64,000 bases of DNA, from the NCBI RefSeq assembly GCF_019880585.1, contig NZ_JAINVV010000015.1, positions 124,001 through 188,000 on the forward strand. Direction: 5' to 3'. The position numbers and the translations under genes are program-made. Shown here piece after piece: positions 8,717 to 15,858 of this stretch. The DNA comes from Sphingomonas colocasiae (GTDB lineage Bacteria > Pseudomonadota > Alphaproteobacteria > Sphingomonadales > Sphingomonadaceae). The notes below the pieces were generated by a model, which searched no databases, had not been told where the DNA came from, and saw nothing but the letters and a program-made list of their open reading frames with translations. The first letter of the stretch is position 1. Each line of letters begins with the position of its first letter.

Positions 8717-9250
8717 GTGACCGATAATCAAGATACCGGCATCAATGCCGTCGAACTCGCCGCAGACCTGACGGTGGCGTGGCTGTCCAATCCCAATACG
8801 CGCGCCAGCGCGGAGGACGTGCCGACTTTCCTCAAGGCCATGCACGGCGCCGTCAATGATCTGACCGGCGCGGATGCCCCGGCCGCAGCAGAGGCCGCGC
8901 CCGCATCCGAATTCACCGCGGCCGTCACCGTGCGCAAGTCGCTCGCGTCGAAGGATCACATCATCTCGATGATCGACGGCAAGCCCTACCGCACGCTGCG
9001 CCGCCATCTTTCCACCCATGGCCTCAGCCCCGAACAATATCGCGAGCGTTACGGCCTGAAGGCCGATTATCCGATGGTCGCCGAAACCTATTCGGAGGCG
9101 CGCCGCGCCATGGCCAAGAAGATCGGCCTGGGCCGCAAGCCCGGCCAGAAGGCGACACCCAAGGCTGCTGCCACGGCGGCGCCCGCGGCGGCCGCACCCG
9201 CCCCGGCCAAGGCGAAGGCACCGCGCGGACGCAAGCCGGCCGCCAAGTAA
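8717..9250 (+). CDS. Ros/MucR family transcriptional regulator with altered zinc site
   Basis: A 177-residue nucleoid-type regulator. The GTG at 8717 has CGGAG 8 nt upstream. The N-terminal helices (residues 8-50) match the MucR oligomerisation region. The DNA-binding core at residues 70-140 reads VRKSLASKDHIISMIDG, then YRTLRRHLSTHGLSPEQYR and ADYPMVAETYSEARRAMAKK. In zinc-binding members the position of Ser84 is cysteine. Here that ligand is lost while both histidines (H97 and H101) remain, so the finger may fold without zinc. The tail is Ala/Pro/Lys-rich and ends in PRGRKPAAK, which resembles an AT-hook. MucR relatives repress many surface and virulence genes, so the giant adhesin is a candidate target. 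Confidence 0.88.
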   Translation: MTDNQDTGINAVELAADLTVAWLSNPNTRASAEDVPTFLKAMHGAVNDLTGADAPAAAEAAPASEFTAAVTVRKSLASKDHIISMIDGKPYRTLRRHLSTHGLSPEQYRERYGLKADYPMVAETYSEARRAMAKKIGLGRKPGQKATPKAAATAAPAAAAPAPAKAKAPRGRKPAAK

Positions 9251-9264
9251 TCCGGATGTTTCAC

Positions 9265-9301
9265 GCCGATGAGCGGTAAGCTTGCTTCACCGCTCATCGG
9301 C
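9265..9301 (+). terminator. Hairpin terminator of the mucR-type gene
   Basis: A perfect 13-bp stem (GCCGATGAGCGGT and its complement) with an 11-nt loop starts 15 bp after the stop codon. No long U-tract follows. Confidence 0.55.
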
Positions 9302-9458
9302 ATCGCCCCGCCCGGCGAAGATTCCGGCAATGGCATCCCTGCGCCGAATGGTGCACAAGGGGAATGTGTACGGATCTGGGGCGGCGGGCTGACCGATGAC
9401 GATGCGATGCCGCGCGGCCGCGGCTGATCGAATGCCGCCACGCCGCCGGCACTGACGC

Positions 9459-10004
9459 ATGTTCGATCCGGGCAGCGACCCCGACGCCGATCTGCTTTCC
9501 GCCGCCGTCGCCGGAGACCGCGATGCATTCGCGGCGCTCCTTCGCCGTCATTATGATCGCATTCACGGCCTGGCCTGGCAGTTGACCGGTTCGCGTGCCG
9601 ATGCCGACGATGTCGCGCAGGATGTCTGCTGCGCGCTGGTCGAGAAGATCGCCGGCTTTCGCCGCGAGGCCAAGTTCAGCACCTGGCTGTGCGGCATCGT
9701 CTATAATGCCTGCCGCGATCTGCATCGGCGCAAACGCAGCTTCGGCGGCTTCACGGCACGGCTTGCGGTGCTCGCCGGGCTGGCGCGCGCACCCGACGGA
9801 CGCGATCTCTACGACGCGATCTGGCTGAAAAGCGCGATCATGCGGCTGAAGCCCGCCTATCGCGATACCGCGATCCTCGTCGTCGGCCAGCAACTGACCC
9901 ATGGCGAGGCGGCCGGAATATTGGGCGTCGCCGAAGCGACGATATCATGGCGGATGCATGAGGTCCGCCGGCTGATCGCGGAGGATCGCACGCCCACGGC
10001 GTAA
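9459..10004 (+). CDS. ECF sigma-70 family RNA polymerase sigma factor
   Basis: A 181-residue sigma factor with only regions 2 and 4, as in ECF sigmas. Region 2 spans residues ~24-93 ([54 protein letters not shown]). Region 4 is at ~128-175 ([43 protein letters not shown]). It directs transcription of an unknown regulon. The VWA lipoprotein gene follows 105 bp downstream, then a transmembrane TPR gene whose short cytosolic N-terminus may serve as the anti-sigma partner. That pairing is inferred from gene order. Confidence 0.88.
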   Translation: MFDPGSDPDADLLSAAVAGDRDAFAALLRRHYDRIHGLAWQLTGSRADADDVAQDVCCALVEKIAGFRREAKFSTWLCGIVYNACRDLHRRKRSFGGFTARLAVLAGLARAPDGRDLYDAIWLKSAIMRLKPAYRDTAILVVGQQLTHGEAAGILGVAEATISWRMHEVRRLIAEDRTPTA

Positions 10005-10108
10005 ACACCCCCCGCAGAAAAATTTCGCACCGCTCCCAAGCTTTTCCCGTCGGGCCGCGTCCCAGGGACATGCGGACGATTGTCGCCGCTGTCCTGAGGG
10101 AGAATGTC

Positions 10109-11848
10109 ATGCCCCGTTTGCACGCCATCATCGCCGCCGGCCTGACCAGCACGGCCCTTGCCGCCTGTGCGGGGTCGGGCGGAAATCAAAGGCCCGAACT
10201 GACCGATCAGGCCGCCGCGAATGAGTCGATCGTCGTCACGGCGCAGCGGCTGGACAGGTCGACGGAAAGCAGGCCCAAGTCGCGGCACGACGATGCAAGG
10301 CGCATCGCCCCGCCGCCGCCGCCGCCCGCGCCATCGGAGGTGATCGTCACCGGATCGGCCATCGCGCCGATGCAGGCCTATGCGGACCGGCACTTCCCGA
10401 TGCCGCCGCCAATCGGCCGTGACCGCTTCACCGCCATCTCGGAAAACCCCTTCAAGGTCGCGCGCGAGGAACCGGTCTCGACCTTCTCCATCGATGTCGA
10501 CACCGCCTCCTACGCCTTTGTCCGCGCCTCGCTCAATCGCAATGTCCTGCCGCAACCGGCGGCCGTCAGGACCGAGGAGATGGTCAATTACTTCCCCTAC
10601 GACTATGCCGCGCCGCGCAGCGCCGATCAGCCCTTCGCCAGCAATGTCGCGGTGTTTCCCAGCCCCTGGACGCAAGGGCGCAAGCTCGTGCGGATCGGCA
10701 TCAAGGGCTATGCGATCCATCAGGCGACGCGTCCGCGCGCCAATCTGGTCTTCCTGATCGACACGTCGGGATCGATGAATGCGGCGAACAAGCTGCCGCT
10801 GGTCAAACAGTCGCTGAGCATGCTGCTCGACCAGCTCGGCGAGAATGACAGCGTCGCCATCGTCACCTATGCCGGAACCGCGGGCACCGCGCTGGAACCG
10901 ACGCCGGTTCGCCAGCGCGAACGGATCCGCGCGGTGATCGACAATCTGGGCGCGGGCGGCAGCACCGCCGGGGCCGAAGGCATCCGCCAGGCCTATGCGC
11001 TGGCCGCGCGCAATTTCGACCCCCGAGGCGTCAACCGCGTCATGCTGGCGACCGATGGCGATTTCAACGTCGGCATCACCGATCAGGGCGAATTGAAGGG
11101 CTATATCGAGCGCGAGCGCAGCAAGGGCATATTCCTTTCCGTGCTCGGCTTCGGCATGGGCAATTACAATGATGCGCTGATGCAGACGCTGGCGCAGAAC
11201 GGCAATGGCGCCGCTGCCTATATCGACACCGTCGGCGAAGCGCGGAAAGCGCTGGTGGACGAGGCCACCTCCACGCTGTTCCCGATCGCGAAGGACGTGA
11301 AGATCCAGGTCGAGTTCAATCCGGCGACGGTCGCCGAATATCGGCTGGTGGGTTATGAAACGCGGCTGCTCAACCGCGACGATTTCGACAATGACAAGGT
11401 GGATGCCGGCGATGTCGGATCGGGCCAGAGCGTGACCGCCCTGTACGAGATCGTGCCCGTGGGCGGCCCGCGCGCGATCGGAGATCTGCGCTATTCGGCG
11501 AACGCGGCGCAACGACGCGTCGTGCAGCCGGACATCGCCAGCGAATACGGCTTCGTGAAGATCCGCTACAAACTGCCCAAATCGGACACGAGCCGGCTGA
11601 TCTCGACACCGATCGACCGCCGCGCGGAAAGCGCGAGCTTCGATGCGGCGCCGATGGATGCCCGCTTCGCGACGGCGGTCGCGGCCTTTGCCGAACTGCT
11701 GCGCGGCGGCCGTCACAGCGGATCGATGACTTATGACGATATATTGCGGCTGGTCGCCGGCGCGCGCGGGGAGGACGCTTTCGGCTATCGCGCCGAATTC
11801 ATCCAGCTCGTCCGCGCGGCGAAAGCGGCGCGATCGATGCCGGGCTGA
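10109..11848 (+). CDS. VWA domain lipoprotein, YfbK-like, with TonB-box-like motifs
   Basis: A 579-residue lipoprotein. The ATG at 10109 follows GAGGGAGA. Signal peptide II ends in the lipobox LAAC with Cys20. Residues 41-47 (IVVTAQR) and 78-84 (VIVTGSA) resemble the TonB-box region of TonB-dependent receptors; a run of prolines lies between them. Residues ~104-200 are the conserved N-terminal YfbK region (FSIDVDTASYAFVRASLNR). A von Willebrand A domain follows, with the metal-binding D218-x-S220-x-S222 in FLIDTSGSMN and ATDGDFNVG later. A C-terminal beta-rich domain ends the protein. It is probably anchored in the periplasmic face of an envelope membrane. It sits between an ECF sigma gene and a TPR gene. 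Function unknown. Confidence 0.87.
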   Translation: MPRLHAIIAAGLTSTALAACAGSGGNQRPELTDQAAANESIVVTAQRLDRSTESRPKSRHDDARRIAPPPPPPAPSEVIVTGSAIAPMQAYADRHFPMPPPIGRDRFTAISENPFKVAREEPVSTFSIDVDTASYAFVRASLNRNVLPQPAAVRTEEMVNYFPYDYAAPRSADQPFASNVAVFPSPWTQGRKLVRIGIKGYAIHQATRPRANLVFLIDTSGSMNAANKLPLVKQSLSMLLDQLGENDSVAIVTYAGTAGTALEPTPVRQRERIRAVIDNLGAGGSTAGAEGIRQAYALAARNFDPRGVNRVMLATDGDFNVGITDQGELKGYIERERSKGIFLSVLGFGMGNYNDALMQTLAQNGNGAAAYIDTVGEARKALVDEATSTLFPIAKDVKIQVEFNPATVAEYRLVGYETRLLNRDDFDNDKVDAGDVGSGQSVTALYEIVPVGGPRAIGDLRYSANAAQRRVVQPDIASEYGFVKIRYKLPKSDTSRLISTPIDRRAESASFDAAPMDARFATAVAAFAELLRGGRHSGSMTYDDILRLVAGARGEDAFGYRAEFIQLVRAAKAARSMPG

Positions 11849-11862
11849 CCCGGCATGGGGAG

Positions 11863-11936
11863 GGAACGGCATCTCGCATCGAGGATGCGTTCGACCGGCC
11901 CGTCGTTTCGGGTATAAGGCGCGCCGATGCCGTTCC
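11863..11936. other. Nested inverted repeats between the VWA and TPR genes
   Basis: GGAACGGCATC at 11863-11873 pairs perfectly with GATGCCGTTCC at 11926-11936. Inside that pair lies a second small hairpin, GCATC-gag-GATGC. The 146-bp gap between the two genes could thus fold into a branched RNA and adjust expression of the TPR gene. Confidence 0.4.
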
Positions 11937-11994
11937 TTCCCTCCGCCGCCGTCCGTCCGGCCTTGGTCGCGCCATGCGCGGCCGGAAAGGGTGA

Positions 11995-13110
11995 ATGGTG
12001 AACGACGGGGATATCGCCGCGGCACTGCCCGATCCGCCCCCGCCCGCCCCCGCGCGGCGCGAGGCCGCGATCGAGGCCGCGCTGCGGCGCTTCGACGGTG
12101 CCGATGCGAAAGACGCATCGCCATCCCGCGATGCAGCGCCCCGATCCCTGCCCTGGTGGCGGCAGCTTGGCCGGCCCCAGATCGGCGCGATGGTCAGCGC
12201 AGCACTCGTCGCGCTGGTCGGCGTGCCGGCCGTCTGGATGTCGATCGAAAATCGGCAGATCGCCTACACACCGGGCGCCCCGGCCGACCGGACCGCCCGC
12301 CCCGGCCCCGGCCAGACTCAAACCGCGCCCCAGCCCGAAAGCGCCGCGTCATCGACCGCCGCCCCCGATGCGGGACATCCAGCGCCGCCCCAGGCGCCCG
12401 CAACCGCCCCGTTGCCGCAACCAGCGATCGCCCTGGCCGAAGCGGGCATCCCAGCGCCGGCTCCACCGCCACCGCCCCCCTCCGAGCTTGCCCCCCCCGC
12501 ACAGGCGGACATGGCCGTGCAGGATATCACGGTCTCGGCAAGCAGGCGCAGCGAAACCCCGCCTGCGCCGCCATCGGCATTTCAGGACAAGGCCGCCGCA
12601 CCCAGGCTGGCAGCCGAAGCCCGGGCAGATACCGAAGACGCGGGGATCGTGGTGACGGGCGCGCGCATCCAACGCCGTTCCGACCGGCGCGGCGACTGGA
12701 ACGCCTGCACCGTCGACGATCCGGCACGCAACCTGAGCGGCTGCAAGCGCTTCTTCGATCCGGACGCAAAGGGCAAGGCCGGCCGCGCCGGCGCGCATAT
12801 CGCCGACGGGCTGAACAGCGCCTGGGAAGGCGATGACGAGGCCGCCGTCACGGCCTTCGACAAGGCGATCGCGGCCGCGCCGCGCAACGGCTTCGCCTAT
12901 CTCAATCGCGGCCTCGCCCATCAGCGGCAGGGCGAGCTCGACCGCGCGATCGCCGATCTCGATCAGGCCATCCGCCACGATCCCGGCGCCGCGCGCAACT
13001 ATTATGTCCGCAGCCAGCTCCACCGCCAGCGCGGCGACACGCGACGCGCGCGGATCGATGCCGAACATGCCGTCGATATCGATCCGCGCTATGCCGATCT
13101 GGTACGGTAG
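11995..13110 (+). CDS. Membrane-anchored TPR protein, possible anti-sigma partner
   Basis: A 371-residue protein. Residues 1-60 are a short cytosolic segment (REAAIEAALRRFDG) like the start of some anti-sigma proteins. One transmembrane helix is at ~62-84 (GAMVSAALVALVGVPAVWMS). Residues 92-170 are an extended Pro/Ala-rich linker. DITVSASRR (177-185) and IVVTGARIQRR (218-228) resemble TonB boxes. Residues ~266-368 hold about three TPR units (AYLNRGLAHQRQGELDRAIA is the clearest). The topology puts the TPRs in the periplasm, where they could bind the VWA lipoprotein encoded just upstream. The start is ATG 11995 or GTG 11998. No zinc-binding anti-sigma motif is visible, so the anti-sigma role is a guess. 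Confidence 0.78.
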   Translation: MVNDGDIAAALPDPPPPAPARREAAIEAALRRFDGADAKDASPSRDAAPRSLPWWRQLGRPQIGAMVSAALVALVGVPAVWMSIENRQIAYTPGAPADRTARPGPGQTQTAPQPESAASSTAAPDAGHPAPPQAPATAPLPQPAIALAEAGIPAPAPPPPPPSELAPPAQADMAVQDITVSASRRSETPPAPPSAFQDKAAAPRLAAEARADTEDAGIVVTGARIQRRSDRRGDWNACTVDDPARNLSGCKRFFDPDAKGKAGRAGAHIADGLNSAWEGDDEAAVTAFDKAIAAAPRNGFAYLNRGLAHQRQGELDRAIADLDQAIRHDPGAARNYYVRSQLHRQRGDTRRARIDAEHAVDIDPRYADLVR

Positions 13111-13141
13111 ACGCTGACGTTGAATGCACCTCGATGCAATC

Positions 13142-13163
13142 CCCCTCCCGTAAGCGGGAGGGG
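13142..13163. terminator. Bidirectional hairpin between convergent genes
   Basis: CCCCTCCCG-taag-CGGGAGGGG is a perfect 9-bp stem with a 4-nt loop, 31 bp past the TPR gene and 13 bp past the convergent nadV stop. It probably ends both transcripts. Hairpins of this composition also recur as short palindromic repeats in alphaproteobacterial genomes. Confidence 0.6.
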
Positions 13164-13176
13164 AGAAGCATAGAGC

Positions 13177-14565
13177 TCACCCCAGCAACTGCCGCTCCGC
13201 CCGCGCCCGCACTTCGGCGAAGCTGACACGCTTCAACAATTCGCCGCCGCGCCACACCGGTTCGAGCAGGCTCGCGCCCGCATCCTCGATCCGCCGCCCG
13301 ACCAGCCGGCCGTCCTCGATCACCACTGCCTGGCGACCGGCCTTGGACTCCTTGCCTGGATCGTTGCGCGGCGCCTTGTGGACGTCGTGCCAGGTCCCGG
13401 CATCGTCGCGCATCGCATTGGCCTTCATCGCGAAGCGCAGCGTGTCGCGGTTGAGCTGCTGGAGCAGCCCGCCCCCCATGCCGAAGGCGAGATTGTCGAT
13501 CGCGAAACCGGCTTCGATCGTGCGATCGATCAGTTCCGCGATGCTCCGCAGGTTCATCCCGTCACCCTGGATCAGCCGCACATGCGGATCGAGCAGGCGA
13601 TAGCCCTTGCCGTTCACGCTGCCGCCGAATTTCTCCCACAAGGTCTGGAGCGCGCGGACGGGCGTGCCCACCGGATCGCCGCTGTCGGGCCGGATCACCA
13701 GGGTGCCGCCCTCCGCCAGCACACGATCGCGCAGGCTGCCGCCCCAGATATTCTCGATCGCATTGTCCAGGTCATAGCTGTCGGAAACGACCGCGACGGT
13801 CCGCCCCTCGCTTTTGAACCGGTCGAGCATATTGGCATAGGCCGCTTCCTCGCGATCCTCGCCCCAGCTCGTCATCGTGCTGTGTTCGGCGGCGGGAATG
13901 GAGAAACCCGCCATCTCTTCGCCGTAGAAGCGGCGCGCGGCGATCAGCGCCTCCATCGTGTCGGTGCCCTGGAAATTGACGAGGTGCGCCAGACCGCCCA
14001 GCGCCGCGCTTTCGCCGGAGGAAACGCCGCGCGCGCCGAAATCGTGCAGCTTGAAGGGCAATTGCCCCATCGGATCGTCGGAGCTCCCGACCAGCCCGGC
14101 ATGGATGATGCGCTTGGCCTTGCCGCTCAAGGTGGCGACCGTCGTCGGATACCAGATCGCGCGCAGCAGCGCGGTTTCGATGAAGGTCGTCAGCCAGGGC
14201 ATGCGCGGATCGATATTCTCGACCTGGATCAGCGGCACGCCGGTCGGCACGATCGTCCCTTCGGGCAGCGCGCTGATCTCCAGCGGCAGCAGCCCGCCAT
14301 GATCGGCCAGCACCGCTTCCCAGCCGGGCCGGTTGAACGGCACGCCATGCGCCGCGCAGACGGCATCGGCCTCGTCGATATCCGCCGCGCTGATCGGCGT
14401 GGAGAGATGATCGATCAGAAAGGCCTGGAGCCCGAAGAAGATCAGGTCCTCGCTGAACGGATTGGGCCGCGCCTCGACATAGGCGGAGATCGTCCGCGCC
14501 TCGGGCGGATATTGCAGGAAGTGGCTCTGCTTGTAGCTGTCGGTCGCCAGGATCAGATTGGTCAT
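13177..14565 (-). CDS. nadV: Nicotinamide phosphoribosyltransferase
   Basis: A 462-residue enzyme that joins nicotinamide to PRPP to give NMN, the first step of non-deamidating NAD salvage. Recognisable NAMPT-type segments are LATDSYKQSHFLQYP at the N-terminus, FKLHDFGARGVSS in the middle, IPAAEHSTMTSWG, and VVSDSYDLDNAIENIWG followed by VIRPDSGDPV around the phosphoribosyl-binding region. The length fits the NAMPT/NadV family and exceeds typical nicotinate enzymes (PncB), which supports nicotinamide as substrate. It is the second gene of a two-gene operon, 53 bp after the NMN adenylyltransferase gene. Confidence 0.92.
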   Translation of the reverse strand: MTNLILATDSYKQSHFLQYPPEARTISAYVEARPNPFSEDLIFFGLQAFLIDHLSTPISAADIDEADAVCAAHGVPFNRPGWEAVLADHGGLLPLEISALPEGTIVPTGVPLIQVENIDPRMPWLTTFIETALLRAIWYPTTVATLSGKAKRIIHAGLVGSSDDPMGQLPFKLHDFGARGVSSGESAALGGLAHLVNFQGTDTMEALIAARRFYGEEMAGFSIPAAEHSTMTSWGEDREEAAYANMLDRFKSEGRTVAVVSDSYDLDNAIENIWGGSLRDRVLAEGGTLVIRPDSGDPVGTPVRALQTLWEKFGGSVNGKGYRLLDPHVRLIQGDGMNLRSIAELIDRTIEAGFAIDNLAFGMGGGLLQQLNRDTLRFAMKANAMRDDAGTWHDVHKAPRNDPGKESKAGRQAVVIEDGRLVGRRIEDAGASLLEPVWRGGELLKRVSFAEVRARAERQLLG

Positions 14566-14618
14566 GATGTGAACTCCTCACATGTCTGCCATGCGCCGGC
14601 CTCCCCGGCGCATGGATT

Positions 14619-15683
14619 TCAAAGGTCGGCCATCAGGTTGATGATCGACCAGTGATCCTCGAAAAACTGCTCGGCGGAAAGATCGCCGATCCGGTACCAG
14701 CGCGCGTGCGCGGCATCGTCGCCGCCCTTCACCGCGAACAGCTTGCGCCGTTCGGGCAGGCGGAAGAGATAGGCATGGGTGATGATCCGCCCACGCAGCG
14801 AACGCGTCGGCGCATCGAATATCCGCGTGCGGCCGTCATCGATGAAGGATGCGAGCATCGCCGGCGGGATCTGCCCCTTGCCGTCGGAGATGCCGGTTTC
14901 CTCACGCAGCTCGCGGATTGCGGCATCGCGCACGCGCTCGGCGGGGTCGACGAAGCCGCCCGGCAGCGCCAGCAGCCCCTTGCCCGGCAGCCGGCCGCGC
15001 TCGACCAGCAGGATATGGCCGGACTGGACGACGACGGCATCGGCGGTGACGAACGGGCCCCTGCCCCATTGTTTCGGATAATCGTCGAGATATTCGCGCT
15101 CGGCGAGCAGGGTACGGAACGTCTCGCCCAGCTTGAACTGCTCCAGCCATTCGGCGATGCCGGGGGACAGGATCGACGCGGGAACCGCCGGGATCCGCTG
15201 GAAATATTGCTTGCGGATATCGGTGGAACTGAAGGTGCCATATTGGCTGTCGATCTGGATGTTCGCCCATTCGGGGAACATCTTGAGATAATAGCTGGAG
15301 GCATCCTTGCCGTAACCGGTCAGGCTGATGTTGAAATCGGCCAGGCCATTGACGGCGAAGCCACCGCGATTGCCCGCCTCCAGCACGATCCGTTTCACGC
15401 GCTGCTGCACCTCTCCACACCACGCCGTATCGGAATAGAGATGGTCGTCGAGCGGGGCGACGATCAGCCGGCCGTTCGCCATCTCATAGGCGAAGGCCTT
15501 GCGGAACATCGCCAGCCGTTCCTCATAGGTGAAGGGATTGCGCGGATCGCGCGCCACATTGGCCGATCCGATCAGGACGATGAGATGATCTGTCCTGGAA
15601 AGCGCTTCGCGGACCACATGCTCGTGGCCGATGTGCAAAGGCTGAAAGCGTCCGATGAAGACGCCGAAGTCCTGTCCGTGCAT
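14619..15683 (-). CDS. nadM: Bifunctional NMN adenylyltransferase/Nudix hydrolase
   Basis: A 354-residue fusion protein. Residues ~5-175 are a nucleotidyltransferase domain, with GRFQPLHIGHEHVV (the H-x-G-H motif) and SSTDIRKQY (the ISSTxIR-like motif); it adenylates NMN to NAD. Residues ~205-345 form a Nudix domain with the full box, starting GGFVDPAERVRDAAIRELRE and then ETGI. The Nudix half may hydrolyse ADP-ribose or related nucleotides. Together with nadV this completes nicotinamide to NAD salvage in two proteins. The ATG complementing 15681-15683 is preceded by GAGGGAG; the frame has an alternative ATG 7 codons upstream. Confidence 0.93.
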   Translation of the reverse strand: MHGQDFGVFIGRFQPLHIGHEHVVREALSRTDHLIVLIGSANVARDPRNPFTYEERLAMFRKAFAYEMANGRLIVAPLDDHLYSDTAWCGEVQQRVKRIVLEAGNRGGFAVNGLADFNISLTGYGKDASSYYLKMFPEWANIQIDSQYGTFSSTDIRKQYFQRIPAVPASILSPGIAEWLEQFKLGETFRTLLAEREYLDDYPKQWGRGPFVTADAVVVQSGHILLVERGRLPGKGLLALPGGFVDPAERVRDAAIRELREETGISDGKGQIPPAMLASFIDDGRTRIFDAPTRSLRGRIITHAYLFRLPERRKLFAVKGGDDAAHARWYRIGDLSAEQFFEDHWSIINLMADL

Positions 15684-15796
15684 TCGAGGCTCCCTCGAAA
15701 TCATGTCCGTGGCGAACTCCTCGCCACGCCGATCTTATCGCACAGACGATGCCGGCCGGCAATCGTCAATTCCGCCGCTGCCGGCTTCCCCACTAG

Positions 15797-15831
15797 CCGA
15801 AGGCCCGCCCAGGGTGGAGGCGGGCCTTCGG
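15797..15831 (-). terminator. Terminator hairpin of the giant adhesin gene
   Basis: A perfect 13-bp inverted repeat (CCGAAGGCCCGCC and its complement) with a 9-nt loop lies 28 bp downstream of the adhesin stop codon. It separates the adhesin transcript from the nadM operon on the same strand. No U-tract is present on the minus strand. Confidence 0.6.
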
Positions 15832-15858
15832 TCGGGGGATGGCCGGTCGCGCCCCCGA

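Noticed and set aside
9857-12124. 755-codon minus-strand open frame opposite the sigma factor and VWA genes.
   Set aside because: The plus strand encodes recognisable ECF sigma and VWA proteins; the antisense product has no family features and is typical of high-GC shadow frames.
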